Shown here: one piece after another, positions 23,381 to 34,102 of the stretch
Position numbering within the stretch: the first letter of the stretch is position 1
Layout of the letters: each line of letters begins with the position of its first letter
DNA from: Okapia johnstoni
Lineage: Eukaryota; Chordata; Mammalia; Artiodactyla; Giraffidae
DNA length: 64,000 bases
Reading direction: 5' to 3'
NCBI GenBank assembly: GCA_024291935.2
Contig: CM044312.1
Span: forward strand, 73,489,001-73,553,000
Made by a program: the position numbers and the translations under genes
The notes under the pieces: model-generated
The model's input: only the letters and a program-made list of their open reading frames with translations
Told to the model about the DNA's origin: nothing
The model's database searches: none

Positions 23381-24433
23381 GTCACTGCTGTTCACTTTCA
23401 AAATTGGTCTTAGTCATTTAAAGAGGGATTAATCCACAATTCCCTAGAGTGTGGTACTCTGTTTGAGTAAATTTTTTAAAATGTTACCTGTCTGCAAAAA
23501 AAAGTTTAATAAGTTGATTATTTTCCAATCCTCAATGCTATCCAAAATTTCTTGGTGGTGGAAGAGTTCTAGAATACATAATGAGCTGTTTTGTCCCCCG
23601 ACCCTTGGTGTGTATATGTGGTGTGTGTGAGGCAGGAGGCAGGAAGTGCGTGTATGTGTGTGCTCGCTAATAACAAACAATGAAAGAGAACCCTTACTAA
23701 ATATATGAAATATTCTGCTTAAAGGGCAGAACATTTATTAAATGTTGGGGAATGTATCTGAGAGTTCACAATTTTTCTCTTAATTCTTATAGTTATGGTT
23801 TACAGATGCAGGCCTAAAGCTGATGTGGAAGGAGTATTCCATTTGGTTATAAAGCATCAAGAAGACACAATTAATTAATCTTAGTTAGATACACAGTCTG
23901 ATTCATGCATTCTAAGCTGATTACAGTCTTATTCTAGCACAGCAAACTCATATTTCTTTTCCTTTAGAAGAATATTTTATAATAATAAAATTGAAGCCAT
24001 AAAGAATGAGATAATTAAGAGAACAAACTTTTAACATCACCTTCTGCCTAATGCCTTAGAGATGCATTTTCATCAAAACTCCACCTAAAAGGATGCATGT
24101 TTTAAGATTTGGCTATTTTCCTTTCAAATGTTGTGGAATGTATTACTGGCTTATTACATTTTTGCTTTTTATGAGCTGTGTGCTCCCCTCCTTAATCTCA
24201 CACAATTAAATGTCATATCCCTGAGGATTCTGAAAATGTTTTTAAAAGTTGGCACAAATATTAAATTTAACCTCTATTTCTACCTTAGTTATCATAGCCA
24301 TTCTAGTAGTTATAGAGGAGAAAGGGCATGCCTTTGTCCACAAGATACCTAGGAGTCTTGTGGACTCTAAATTTGTAGGTCATCATACAAACTCAGAAGA
24401 AAAAAGTCATATTGGTTCATGTCTTCATTTCTA
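23381..24433. other. no gene recognised
   Basis: About 1.05 kb with a GT-rich patch at 23606-23662. No supported frame or repeat family. Confidence 0.4.
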
Positions 24434-24466
24434 ACACACACACACACACACACACAATCACACACA
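24434..24466. repeat. (CA)n microsatellite
   Basis: Pure CA run at 24434-24456, then an interrupted CACACA block to 24466. Confidence 0.97.
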
Positions 24467-24510
24467 TTTCTAAACAATTGTGATTTATGTATCATGTGAA
24501 AACAAACTTT

Positions 24511-24897
24511 TGTTGTTGTTCAGTCACTAAGTCATATCCAAGTCTTTGCGACCCCATGGACTGCAGCACCCCAGGCTTCCCTGTCTTTCACTGTCTCCCA
24601 GAGTTTGCTCAGATTTATGTCCATTGAGTCAATGATGTTATCTGACCATTTCATCCTCTGCCACCTTCTCCTTTTGCCTGCAGTCTTTCCCAGCATCAGG
24701 GTCTTTTCCAATGAGTTGGCTCTTTACAGCTTCAGAATCAGTCCATCCAGCGAATATTCAGGGTTGACTTCCTTTAGGGTTGACTAGTTTGTTCTCCTTG
24801 CAGTCTAAGGGACTCTCAGGAGTCTTCTCCAAAACCACAGTTTGAAAGCATCAGTTCTTCAGCATTCAACCTTCTTTATGGTCCAACTCTCACACCA
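24511..24897 (-). mobile_element. BovB LINE, short 3' end copy
   Basis: Minus-strand BovB 3' end of about 390 bases, starting with the TTG-repeat tail and the CTTTGCGACCCCATGGACTG terminal box. It runs into the antisense of the ORF2 C-terminus and breaks off after GGTCCAACTCTCACACCAG. Flanks GAAAACAAACT and GAAAAAAACT may be an imperfect target duplication. Confidence 0.92.
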
Positions 24898-25084
24898 GAA
24901 AAAAACTACTTAGGGAAACAAAATGTAGTGAACAATACTTGACTTGAGATCATCTTAGGTTTATCAAGTAAATAAAAATTTTCATATTTAATAATCAAAT
25001 TTTAATTTTATTTCCCAGAAAGAGGAATATATACCACTATGTAAAGGTTTTACCCATTCCAGTTGGGCAGGCCTGTTAACTAAT
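24898..25084. other. no recognised feature
   Basis: AT-rich spacer. Confidence 0.4.
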
Positions 25085-25240
25085 CTTGATTCAGCCACAA
25101 AGGAGTTGTAAAATCTTGGGCAAGATTTTTTTTACTTTTTGGAGACTCAGTTTTTTCTTAGCTAATAGAACTAGCAGGATTGTTTTGATTGTTAAATAAA
25201 ACATCATGCATAAAAGGCTGGTACACTTATAGCATATACT
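25085..25240 (+). repeat. MIR-like SINE remnant
   Basis: Plus-strand MIR order: AAAATCTTGGGCAAGATT, GGAGACTCAGTTTTTTCTTA, GGATTGTTTTGATTGTTAAA, ending AAAAGGCTGGTACACTTATA. The T-rich middle is expanded. Confidence 0.55.
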
Positions 25241-26174
25241 TAAATGCCAATGATTATATGACAGTTTTTCCTTGTTGAGAAATAATTTTGCTATCATAAT
25301 GACATTTTTAGTTAGCATGCTTATTATTAAAATGATGTCTAGATACTATAAGTAATTTGAGGGTAGGTCCATATCAGTGCAAGTTGAATTAAATTGAATT
25401 GATTTTACCAAACTTTTGCAAAATATATGTTAATTTTAGAGAGCTTCTTCCATTTGAAGGATAGTGAATTTCTTTTTCATTTCTAGGGCAAGTGAAATTC
25501 ATGCTGGATATGATAATTATTAATTAGATTTAAGCAGTCTGTCAAGCTAGATTTGTGACTAAAGTTCCACACTGAGAAAACTTCAGCAACAAAAGGGAAA
25601 TAAATAAATGATGAGACTGTTGAACAATTGAAGTTGTGTACAGAAAGATATTCCAAGGTCTTCAAATTGTTTAGATATCCTAGGCTTATTTGGAAATGAT
25701 CTGTAAATTTTATAGACATAAAGAATTATTCCCACTGTATTTAAATCAGGACAGGACAACTTAGTCTAATTTAAGTGATGCTTTTATATTTGGATCTTCC
25801 CCAGATTGAATGGATGACTCGAAATACTTAATCACTAGACAATTCTAAAAGAATTTACACACATGTTTGGTTCACTCTAATGGTTACAATGAATACTGAA
25901 AACCAGTATTCATTTCTGGTGTACAGGGAGCTAATTAAATAATTGAACTCTAGTAAACATGTTCTGTGAGATTGATACAAGTCATTCTTATAATAAATTT
26001 TGTGTTATATTTTCATAAATCCAGAAATACAAACCAGTTTTACTTAAAATAAAACTGAAATGCTTTCTGTTTCCATGCAGAATAAAAATCTTAAAAGTAT
26101 GTGTAAAATTTTAAATATTATGTCTGAGACAATTTCTATAGTGATTTTTTTAGCCTAAAATTCAGGGCCACCGA
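25241..26174. other. no gene recognised
   Basis: AT-rich spacer of about 0.9 kb, no supported frame. Confidence 0.4.
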
Positions 26175-26625
26175 AAACAGACAGGTCATAGTGGAGAGTT
26201 CTGATAAAATGTAGTCCACCGGAGAAGGGAATGACAAACCACTCCAGTATTCTTGCCATAAGAACCATACCAACAGTGTGAAAAAGCAAAAATATATGAC
26301 ACTGGAAGATGAAGCTCCCTGCCCCAGGTTGGAAGGTGTCCAGCATGCTACTGGGGAAGAGCAGAGGGCCATTACTAATCCAGAAAGAATGAAGCATCTG
26401 GCCCAAAGATAAAATGACACTCAGTTGTGGACATGCCTGGTGGTGAAAGTAACGCCTGATGCTGTAAAGAACAATATTGCTTAGGAACCTGGAATGTAGG
26501 TCCATGAATCAAGGTAAAGTGTAACCTTTGTCTTATGTTGATAAGAACTGAACCTTTCTCAGTTTGGGTTATAGTCCACAGGGTTGAAAGAGTTGGACAT
26601 GAATGAGCACACATGCACACATGGA
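26175..26625 (+). mobile_element. BovB 5'-region fragment joined to a BovB-like 3' tail
   Basis: From 26175 to about 26517 the sequence matches the part of BovB that precedes and opens the endonuclease frame: GGAGAGTTCTGATAAAATGT, then GGGAATGACAAACCACTCCA, and finally GGAACCTGGAATGTAGGTCC, which encodes the GTWNV opening motif of the endonuclease and then loses frame by a one-base deletion. After about 45 unassigned bases, 26565-26620 (ATAGTCCACAGGGTTGAAAG, AGTTGGACATGAATGAGCAC) resembles the 3' terminus shared by BovB and its SINEs. The simplest reading is a BovB copy lacking nearly all of ORF2; a separate SINE remnant could also supply the tail. The coding content is destroyed. Confidence 0.75.
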
Positions 26626-26882
26626 GTTTAAATCTCCACCTAGATTTTTGGTAAGCTTTATATCTGTTAACAGTATCTAGTCTTACGGGTAATCCTCTAC
26701 CTCCCAGAAATGCAATTACGGATAGTTCCTACCATCATAAGTATATGTCCTCTTGAGTCTAGAAAATCCTACAAGAGGCTTCAGTGTACTATGGGCTTTG
26801 ATGTAGAGAGTCTTGAGTGTAAAGAAATGGCATGCCTCTTCACTCTCTCTTCTAACTCCCAGTGGCTGGTTAATTACTGGAT

Positions 26883-26885
<3 letters not shown>
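26626..26885. other. no recognised feature
   Basis: Spacer between BovB and the microsatellite. Confidence 0.4.

Positions 26886-26928
<43 letters not shown>
26886..26928. repeat. (CA)n microsatellite, 43 bases uninterrupted
   Basis: A pure CA run of 43 bases. Its length and purity make it a likely polymorphic marker. Confidence 0.98.
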
Positions 26929-26929
<1 letters not shown>

Positions 26930-27118
26930 TTGGTGCCAAGATGATTAAATAGAACATTTTTGAATGTTTACAAATTACTAGTCATTACGTTGATGCAAGT
27001 TTGCAATGATTTAAATATATTGTTCATCTTCAAATATTTCTTTGATATTTTATGACTTTTATCTTGAAGAGGAAGATGGTAGAATTGTAAACTAGGTAAC
27101 CTCTGAAATGATTAAAGA

Positions 27119-27152
27119 TTGTGTGTGTGTGCGTATGTGTGCATGCATGCGC
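27119..27152. repeat. alternating purine-pyrimidine tract
   Basis: TG-rich tract with GTGTGTGTGTGCGTATGTGT followed by GCATGCATGCGC: strict purine-pyrimidine alternation over about 30 bases, a Z-DNA-capable type of sequence. Confidence 0.85.
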
Positions 27153-27307
27153 TCACTCAAGCGTGATGGGAGAAAATGCAGATATTTCAGAAAATAAGAA
27201 GTCTTTTATTTTTTGTTCTGTCTTCCTAATTCTTAATTTTCAGGTTTTAGAATCTCATTAAGCATTATTGTCTTTTGATCCAGTACCCGCTCGAAGTCTG
27301 TCAGATC

Positions 27308-27538
27308 ATTCTCTCTTGTTGTTTTGTCATTAACTTGTTTCCAACCCTTTTGCGACCCCATGGACTGCAGCCCACCAAGCTCCTCTGTCCATGGGATTTC
27401 CCAGGCAAGAATACTGAAGTGCGTTACCATGTCCTTCTCCAGGGGTTCTTCCCTACATAGGGATAGAACCCGCAGCTCTTGCACTGTCAGGTGGATTTTT
27501 TTACCACTATGCCACCAGGGAAGCCCTGATTCTCTCTT
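27308..27538 (-). mobile_element. ART2A / Bov-tA-type SINE with 10-bp duplication
   Basis: Minus-strand SINE at about 27318-27528: 3' terminal box CTTTTGCGACCCCATGGACT at the low end, and antisense tRNA head TTTTTACCACTATGCCACCA then GGGAAGCCC at the high end. Perfect duplication ATTCTCTCTT at 27308-27317 and 27529-27538. It lies about 70 bases upstream of the BovB copy that follows. Confidence 0.93.
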
Positions 27539-27592
27539 ACTTCTATCCAGTTTAACCCAAGAAAACAAGAATACACTGAGGATGCTCTCATT

Positions 27593-29463
27593 GTGGATAT
27601 TTGTTCTGGTGGGAAGAGAAGAGAAGCGAAAAGCAAAGGAGAAAAGGAAAGATATTCCCATCTGAATGCAGAGTTCCGAAGAATAGCGAGGAGAGATAAG
27701 AAAGCCTTCCTCAGCGATCAGTGCAAAGAAATAGAGGAAAACAACAGATTGGGAAAGACTAGAGATCTCTTCAAGAAAATGAGAGATACCAAAGGAACGT
27801 TTCATGCAAAGATAGGCTCGATAAAGGACAGAAATGGTATGGACCTAACAGAAGCAGAAGATATTAAGAAAAGGTGGCAAGAATACATAGAAGAACTGTA
27901 CAAAAAAAATCTTCACGACCCAGATAATCACAATGGTGTGATCACTCACCTAGAGCCAGACATCCTGGAATGTGAAGTCAAGTGGGCCTTAGAAAGCATC
28001 ACTACGAACAAAGCTAGTGGAGGTGATGGAATTCCAGTTGAGCTATTTCAGATCCTGAAAGATGATGCTGTGAAAGTGCTGCACTCGATATGCCAGCAAA
28101 TTTGGAAAACTCAGCAGTGGCCACAGGACTGGAAAAGGTCAGTTTTTGTTCCAATCCCAAAGAAAGGCAATGCCAAAGAATGCTTAAACTACCGCACAGT
28201 TGCACTCAGCTCACATGCTAGTAAAGTAATTCTCAAAATTCTCCAAGCCAGGCTGCAGCAATACGTGAACCAGGAACTTCCAGATGTTCAAGCTGGTTTT
28301 AGAAAAGGCAGAGGAACCAGAGATCAAATTGCCAATATCCGCTGGATCATCGAAAAAGCAAGAGAGTTCCAGAAAAACATCTAGTTCTGCTTTATTGACT
28401 ATACCAAAGCCTTTGACTGTGTGGATCACAATAAACTGTGGAAAATTCTGAAAGAGATGGGAATACCAGACCACCTGACCTATCTCTTGAGAAACCTGTA
28501 TGCAGGTCAGGAAGCAACAGTTAGAACTGGACATGGAACAACAGACTGGTTCCAAATAGGAAAAGGAGTACGTCATGGCTGTATATTGTCACCCTGCTTA
28601 TTAAATTATATGCAGAGTACATCATGAGAAACGCTGGGCTGGAAGAAACACAAGCTGGAATCAAGATTGCCGGGAAAAATATCAATAACCTCAGATATGC
28701 AGATGACACCACCCTTATGGCAGAAAGTGAAGAAGAACTAAAGAGCCTCTTGATGAAGGTGAAAGAGGAAAGTGAAAAAGTTGGCTTGAAGCTCAACGTT
28801 CAGAAAACTAAGATCATGGCATCTGGTCCCATCACTTCATGGGAAATAGATGGGGAAACAGTGGAAACAGTGTCAGACTTTATTTTTTTGGGCTCCAGAA
28901 TCACTGCTGATGGTGATTGCAGCCATGAAATTAAAAGACGCTTACTCCTAGGAAGGAAGGTTATGGCCAACCTAGATAGCATATTTAAAAGCAGAGACAT
29001 TACTTTGCCAACAAAAGTCCATCTAGTCAAGGCTGTGGTTTTTCCAGTGGTCATGTATGGATGTGAGAGTTGGACGGTGAAGAAGGCTGAGTGCCGAAGA
29101 ATTGATGCTTTTGAACTGTAGTGTTGGAGAAGGCTCTTGAGAGTCCCTTGGACTGCAAGGAGATCCAATCAATCCATCCTAAAAGAGATCAATCCTGGGT
29201 ATTCATTGGAAGGTCTGATGTTGAAGCTGAAACTCCAACACTTTGGCTACCTCATGCGAAGGGTTGACTCATTGGAAAAGACCCTAATGCTGGGTAGGAT
29301 TAGGGGCGGAAGGAGAAGGGGACGACAGAGGATGAGATGGTTGGATGGCATCACCGACTCAATGGACATGGGTTTGGGTAGACTCCGGGAGTTGGGATGC
29401 AGGGAGGCCTGGCGTGCTACAATTCATGGGATCTCAAAGAGTCAGACACGACTGAGCGACTGA
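27593..29463 (+). pseudogene. BovB ORF2 pseudogene: linker, reverse transcriptase, C-terminus
   Basis: The first open segment, 27593-28384 (263 codons, the first few non-BovB), holds the linker and the N-terminal RT blocks: KASGGDGIPVELFQ, WKRSVFVPIPKKG, NYRTVALSSHASKVILKIL and QAGFRKGRGTRDQI. A TAG at 28382-28384 interrupts it just before motif A, which follows as FIDYTKAFDCVDH. Then comes RHGCILSPC (motif B, Q changed to H) and a one-base deletion near 28602. The second open segment (28624-29121) holds the intact active site YADD (28696-28707), GLKLNVQKTKIMASG and YGCESWTVKK. A TAG at 29119 replaces the Trp codon usual there. The remainder (29137-29463) encodes VPWTARRSNQSILKE and [13 protein letters not shown]. 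Four small lesions separate it from an open frame; the endonuclease is missing. Confidence 0.93.
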
Positions 29464-29470
29464 AGTGAAC
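27611..29470 (+). mobile_element. BovB LINE, 1.86 kb, 5'-truncated, relatively young
   Basis: Plus-strand BovB from the linker after the endonuclease, through the complete reverse-transcriptase domain, to the 3' terminus (CTCAAAGAGTCAGACACGAC, TGAGCGACTGAAGTGAAC). Few disruptions are visible over 1.8 kb, so it is among the younger copies here. The 5' endonuclease portion is absent through 5' truncation. No convincing target duplication. Confidence 0.96.
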
Positions 29471-29734
29471 ATCTAAATAAATCACTCTACCGCCTGCAAG
29501 TTTCATTCTGTTTCTTCCTGTTTTCTTTATCAAGGCCTTTCCTGGACTGCCTTAATCCAAAACAAGCGACCATCCTGTCACTTGCCTTTCCCTGTCTCTT
29601 GGGATCTACCTATTCATTAGGCAAGGCTATGAAAGTGATCCTAAATATGCTTATCTAGGCACATTAATGGAGCTATGGAATTATTTTATAAAGAATGAGG
29701 CTTTAATCCTATATTAAAGATGAAAGTTCTAAAC
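29471..29734. other. no recognised feature
   Basis: Spacer without a supported frame. Confidence 0.4.
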
Positions 29735-30070
29735 AATACACCAAAACAAAAAATTTTATGTAGTACACTGGTCTATTTTTGCTTTTGTTCTGTAGGCTTG
29801 GGTGTCATATACAAGAAATCATTGTGAAGAACAATTTTAGGAAGTTTTTCCCTACTTTTTTTTCTGGAATTTTATAGTTTCTGGTCTTAACATTTAAGTC
29901 TTTAATCCATTTTGTATATTGTGTATTTTTGTATATGGTATAAAATATGGATGCAGTTTTATTCTTTTACAAGTGGGTATTAAGTTTTCTCAATAACATT
30001 TGTTAAAGAAACTATTATTTTTTCACTGTTAGGTATTCTTAGTATCTTTATAAAAATTAACCATATGTGT
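29735..30070 (-). mobile_element. old L1 ORF2 fragment
   Basis: Antisense L1 ORF2 C-terminal region: CTGGAATTTTATAGTTTCTG, AAGTCTTTAATCCATTTTG, CAATAACATTTGTTAAAGAA. It stops where the younger ruminant L1 begins, and does not resume on its far side. The ORF is destroyed. Confidence 0.7.
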
Positions 30071-32575
30071 GTGTTTCTTTCTTTTTATAGGAGGAATATT
30101 GCTTTACAATGTTGTGTTGGTTTCTGCCATACAAAAATGCAAATCAGTCATATATATATATATATATCCCCTCCTTTTTGAATGCCTGTCCACTCACCCA
30201 ATCTTACCGCTGTACATCATCAGAGAGCTTCAGGCTGAGTTTCCTATGTTATATAGCAACTTCTCACCACCTATCTGTTTTATACATTTTAGTATATATC
30301 TTTTGATGCTACTTTACTACATGCACAGATTTAAACTGTGTGTGTAGTAAAGTGGACCACTTTGTCCCACTCTCCCCTTCCCCGCACTATGTCCACAGGT
30401 TCATTTTCTGTATATGCATCTTCATTCTTTCCCTACAAATAGGTTCATCAGTACCATTTTTCTATATTTCATACATACATGTTAATATACAGTATTTGCT
30501 CTTTCTCTTTCTGAGTTACTTCACTGTATAACAGGCTCTAGGTTCATCCACTTCACTACTACTGTTCCTTTTTATGGCTGAGTAATAGTTCATTGCATAT
30601 ATGTACCACATCTTCTTTATCCATTCATCAGTCAGTGGACATCTAGGTTGCTGCCATGTCCTGGCCTTTGTAAATAATGCTGCAGTGAACATTTGGGTAC
30701 ATGTGTCTTTTAAATTGCAGTTTTCTCAGGATATATGCCCAGTAGTGGGATTGCTGGGTCATATGATAGATTTATTCCTAGTTTTTTTTATTTTAAGGAA
30801 TTTCCATTCTGTTCTCCATAATGGCTGTATCAGCTTACATTCCTACCAACAGTGCAGGCAGTTTCCCTTTTATACACATCCTCTCCAGCATTTATTGTTT
30901 GTAGATTTTTTTGATGATGGCTATTCTGACTGGTGTGAGGTGATTACCTCATTGTGGTTTTGCTTTGCAGTTCTCTAATAATGAGCATAGTGAGCATCTT
31001 TTCATGTATATGTCTTCTTTGGAGAAATGTCTGCTTAGGTATTCTGCCCATTTTTTGACTGGATTGTTTGTTTGTCTGATATTGAGCAGCATGAGCCATT
31101 TATATATTTGGAGATTAATCCTTTGTCAGTTGCTTCATTTGATTTTCTCTAATTCCGAGGGTTGCCTTTTTATCTTGTTTACGTTTCCTTTGCTGTGCAA
31201 AAGTTTTTAAGTTTAATTAGGTCCCATTTCTTTACTTTTGCTTTCATTTTCCATTAGTTTGGAAGTGGATCAGAGAGAATCTTCCTGCTATTTATGTCTA
31301 AGAATGTACTGCCTATATTTTCCTCTAAGCTTTATAGTTTCTGGCCTTACATTTATGTCTTTAATCCATTTTGAGTTTATTGTTGTGTATGATGTTGGGC
31401 TTCCCTTGTGGCTCAGCTGGTAAAGAATCCACCTGCAATGCAGGAGACCTGGGTTCAGTCCCTGGGTTGGGAAAATCCCCTGGAGAAGGGAAAGGCTGTG
31501 CTTTCCAGTATTCTGGCCTGGAGAATTCCATGGATTGTACATTTCATGGGGTCACAAAGAGTCGGGCACAACTAAGAAACTTTCACTTCACTTATGATGT
31601 TAGAAAGTTTTTTAATTTCATTCTTTTACATGTAGTTGTCCAGTTTTCCCAACATCAATTATTGAAGAGGCTGTCTTTTATCCATTGTATATTCTTGCCT
31701 CCTTTGTCAAAGATAAAGTGCCCACAGGTGTGTGGGTTTATTTCTGGGCTTTCTATCTTGCCCCATTGATCTGTGTTTCGGGTTTTGTGCCCCTGCTATA
31801 CTGTCTTGATGATTGTAGTGTTGTAGTATAGTCTGAAGTCATGAAGGTTGATTCTTCTAGCTGTTTTTCTTTCTCAAGATTGTTGTGACTACTCAGTCTT
31901 TTGTATTTCCATACAAATTGTGAATTTTTTTGGTTCTAGTTCTGTGAAAAATACCATTGGTGATTTGATAGAGATTACACTGAGTCAGTAGATTTCTTTG
32001 GGTAGTATAGTCATTTTAAAAATATTGATTCTTCCAGTCTAAGAACAGGGTGTATCTCTCCATCTGTTTGTGTCGTCTTTGATTTCTTTCATCAGTGTCT
32101 TACAGTTTTCTGCACACAAGTTTTTTATCTCTTTAGATAAGTCTATTCCTAGATATTTTATTCTTTCTGTTACAATTATAAATGGAATTGTTTCCTTAAT
32201 TTCTCTTTCTTATTTTTCACTGTTATGTATAGGAATGCAAGGGTTTACTATGTACTAATTTTATATCCTGCAACTTTACTAAGTTCATTGATTAGCTCTA
32301 GTAAATTTCTTGTGACATTTTTAGGGCTTTCTGTGTATAGTAACATGTCATCTGCAAACAGTGAGAATTTACTTCTGTTTTTTTTTTCCAATCTGGGTTC
32401 CTTTTATTTCTTTTTCTTATCTGATTGCTGTGGCTAAGACTTCCAAAACTGTGTTGAATAATAATGGTGAGAGTGGACACCTTTGTCCTGTTCCTGATCT
32501 TAGAAGAAATTATTCAGTTTTGAGAATAATATTTGCTGTAGGTTCGTTGTATATGGCCTTTATTATTTGGAAGTA
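30071..32575 (-). mobile_element. ruminant L1 (L1_BT type), 2.5 kb, 5'-truncated, split by a SINE
   Basis: Antisense of a ruminant L1. The 3' end is at about 30071-30160 (GGAGGAATATTGCTTTACAA, TTGGTTTCTGCCATACAAAA, then a TA repeat). The 3' UTR and ORF2 C-terminus follow, with boxes such as TTATCCATTCATCAGTCAGT, GGGATTGCTGGGTCATATGA and CTTTAATCCATTTTGAGTTT. The SINE interrupts at 31397-31592, and the sequence resumes through the ORF2 middle to about 32575, where the element is truncated within the RT domain. A frame at 32298-32480 (minus) covers the region after the active site, with YYTQKALKMSQEIY readable and the FADD box itself out of frame. Non-functional. Confidence 0.92.
31388..31601 (+). 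mobile_element. Bov-tA SINE nested in L1, 9-bp duplication
   Basis: SINE at 31397-31592: head GGGCTTCCCTTGTGGCTCAG, B-box region GGTTCAGTCCC, 3' terminus CACAAAGAGTCGGGCACAAC and a TTTCACTTCAC end. Perfect duplication TATGATGTT at 31388-31396 and 31593-31601. L1 similarity is continuous across it, so the SINE is the later arrival. Confidence 0.95.
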
Positions 32576-33893
32576 GGCTTCTTATGTTCTGATAGGAAAT
32601 AAGAAATCTATGTCAAGATAAAAAAGGCATTTTAAAAAGTTGTACTTCCATACATTAATTAATCCCTTAAATTAGAAGAAATTTTGCTTGGAAAATTTCA
32701 AAAAATCACTACAAAGAGAAAATATTTCTGCTGAATCCAGGATACCAGGCTCTATTAGAAGGGAAATAACTTCTGAGCCATAATTCTGCATCATTTTATG
32801 GCTTAGATCCATAGAAAATAGTTCATTTAAAAATAAATATCTGCCTTGTTGTTAACAGATTTTTCTGATGAATCAGCTAGTTCTGGCTTTGTATAAAGCT
32901 CTGATCTATACTCAGCTTAAAAGTCACCAAATATTTTCTTAGCAGTGCGGAAACCAAAGAGCAAAGGAAACAATCATATACTATATCCTTTATACCCTTC
33001 ATAAGAAAATATTATTACATAATCTAATCATTTGATTTTGCTTAATGTTAAGTTTATATAACTTGTATTCCTTATTCCAAAGTTTTGATGTCAAAACTTA
33101 CATAATATGGAAAAGAACATAAAACTGGTAAGTAAATGTCTTCATAGCCCAAATGTAATATACCTGTTACTTTCTGAGCTTAATTTTCTTTATGAAAGAC
33201 AATTGTTTCTATATTATTATTGTATTACAATCTCTCATTTAACACAGGTAATTTTAGGAAAGAAAAATAGCCTTTGCATATTTTTATAGAGCTTTATTTC
33301 ATCATTGAAATAAAAAGGTTATCAAAATTTGAGATTCTTCAAATTAAAAACTTTTTTCATGGTACATCTACCCTTCTGAATTATTTCACCAAAGTTACTT
33401 ATTCCCACTTACAGAATATTAAGTTGTCTAAAACTCATATTCCTAGTTCAGTTCATCTAATACCCATTTCTACTTTGAATATTTTTTATCTTGCTCCTTG
33501 CAGCTTGTATCATCCTGAGACCAACAATTTAGTAATTTCCTCACTTATTTTACAAATATTCATATTCAATACTAATATACATAATATATGACAGTGAAAC
33601 ATATTAATTGTCGTGTTACCAAATTATGTAGTATCTAAACTTGAACAATTTTGAGAGTGGGTTGGAAAGATGATAATAAATGCTCTCTGGATATCAGGAG
33701 TAAACTGAGATTTGTTTCCACAGGCAAACTGCCTTACTTGACCAACCTAATTATGTAAGTCGAGTGAAGATCAGAAGCACAGAATGTTTGAGACATTTTA
33801 GCTGGAGAAAGGAAATAAATACAAAAGGTGAAAAAAATTGCACCATGGTGTATATTTTATTAAAGACTAAAGTGTTACAGTTTATATGTGTTC
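32576..33893. other. no gene recognised
   Basis: AT-rich, 1.3 kb, small motif-free frames only. Confidence 0.4.
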
Positions 33894-34102
33894 TCACAGG
33901 TGGGCCTCCCTTGTGGCTCAGCTGGTAAAGAATCCGCCTGCGATGTGGGAGACCTAGATTCAGTCTCTAGGTTTGGGAAGATCCCCTGGAGAAGGGAAAG
34001 GCTACCCACTCCAGTATTTTGGCCTAGAGAATTCCATGGACTGTATAGTCCATGGGATCGCAAAGAGTTGGACATGACTAAGCGACTTTCACTTTCACAG
34101 GT
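33894..34102 (+). mobile_element. Bov-tA SINE with 8-bp duplication
   Basis: SINE at 33902-34094: CTCCCTTGTGGCTCAGCTGG head, body GAAGGGAAAGGCTACCCACT, and 3' terminus CGCAAAGAGTTGGACATGAC ending in CTTTCAC. Short perfect duplication TCACAGGT at both ends. Confidence 0.92.

Noticed and set aside
24434..24466. Possible CRISPR-like or satellite array
   Set aside because: It is a simple CA microsatellite; no spacer-repeat structure exists anywhere in the window.
27233..27805. 190-codon minus-strand frame
   Set aside because: It crosses from antisense BovB into a SINE and flanking DNA, so it is a composite accident.
30601..30978. 125-codon plus-strand frame
   Set aside because: It lies wholly in antisense ruminant L1 3' UTR / ORF2 sequence.
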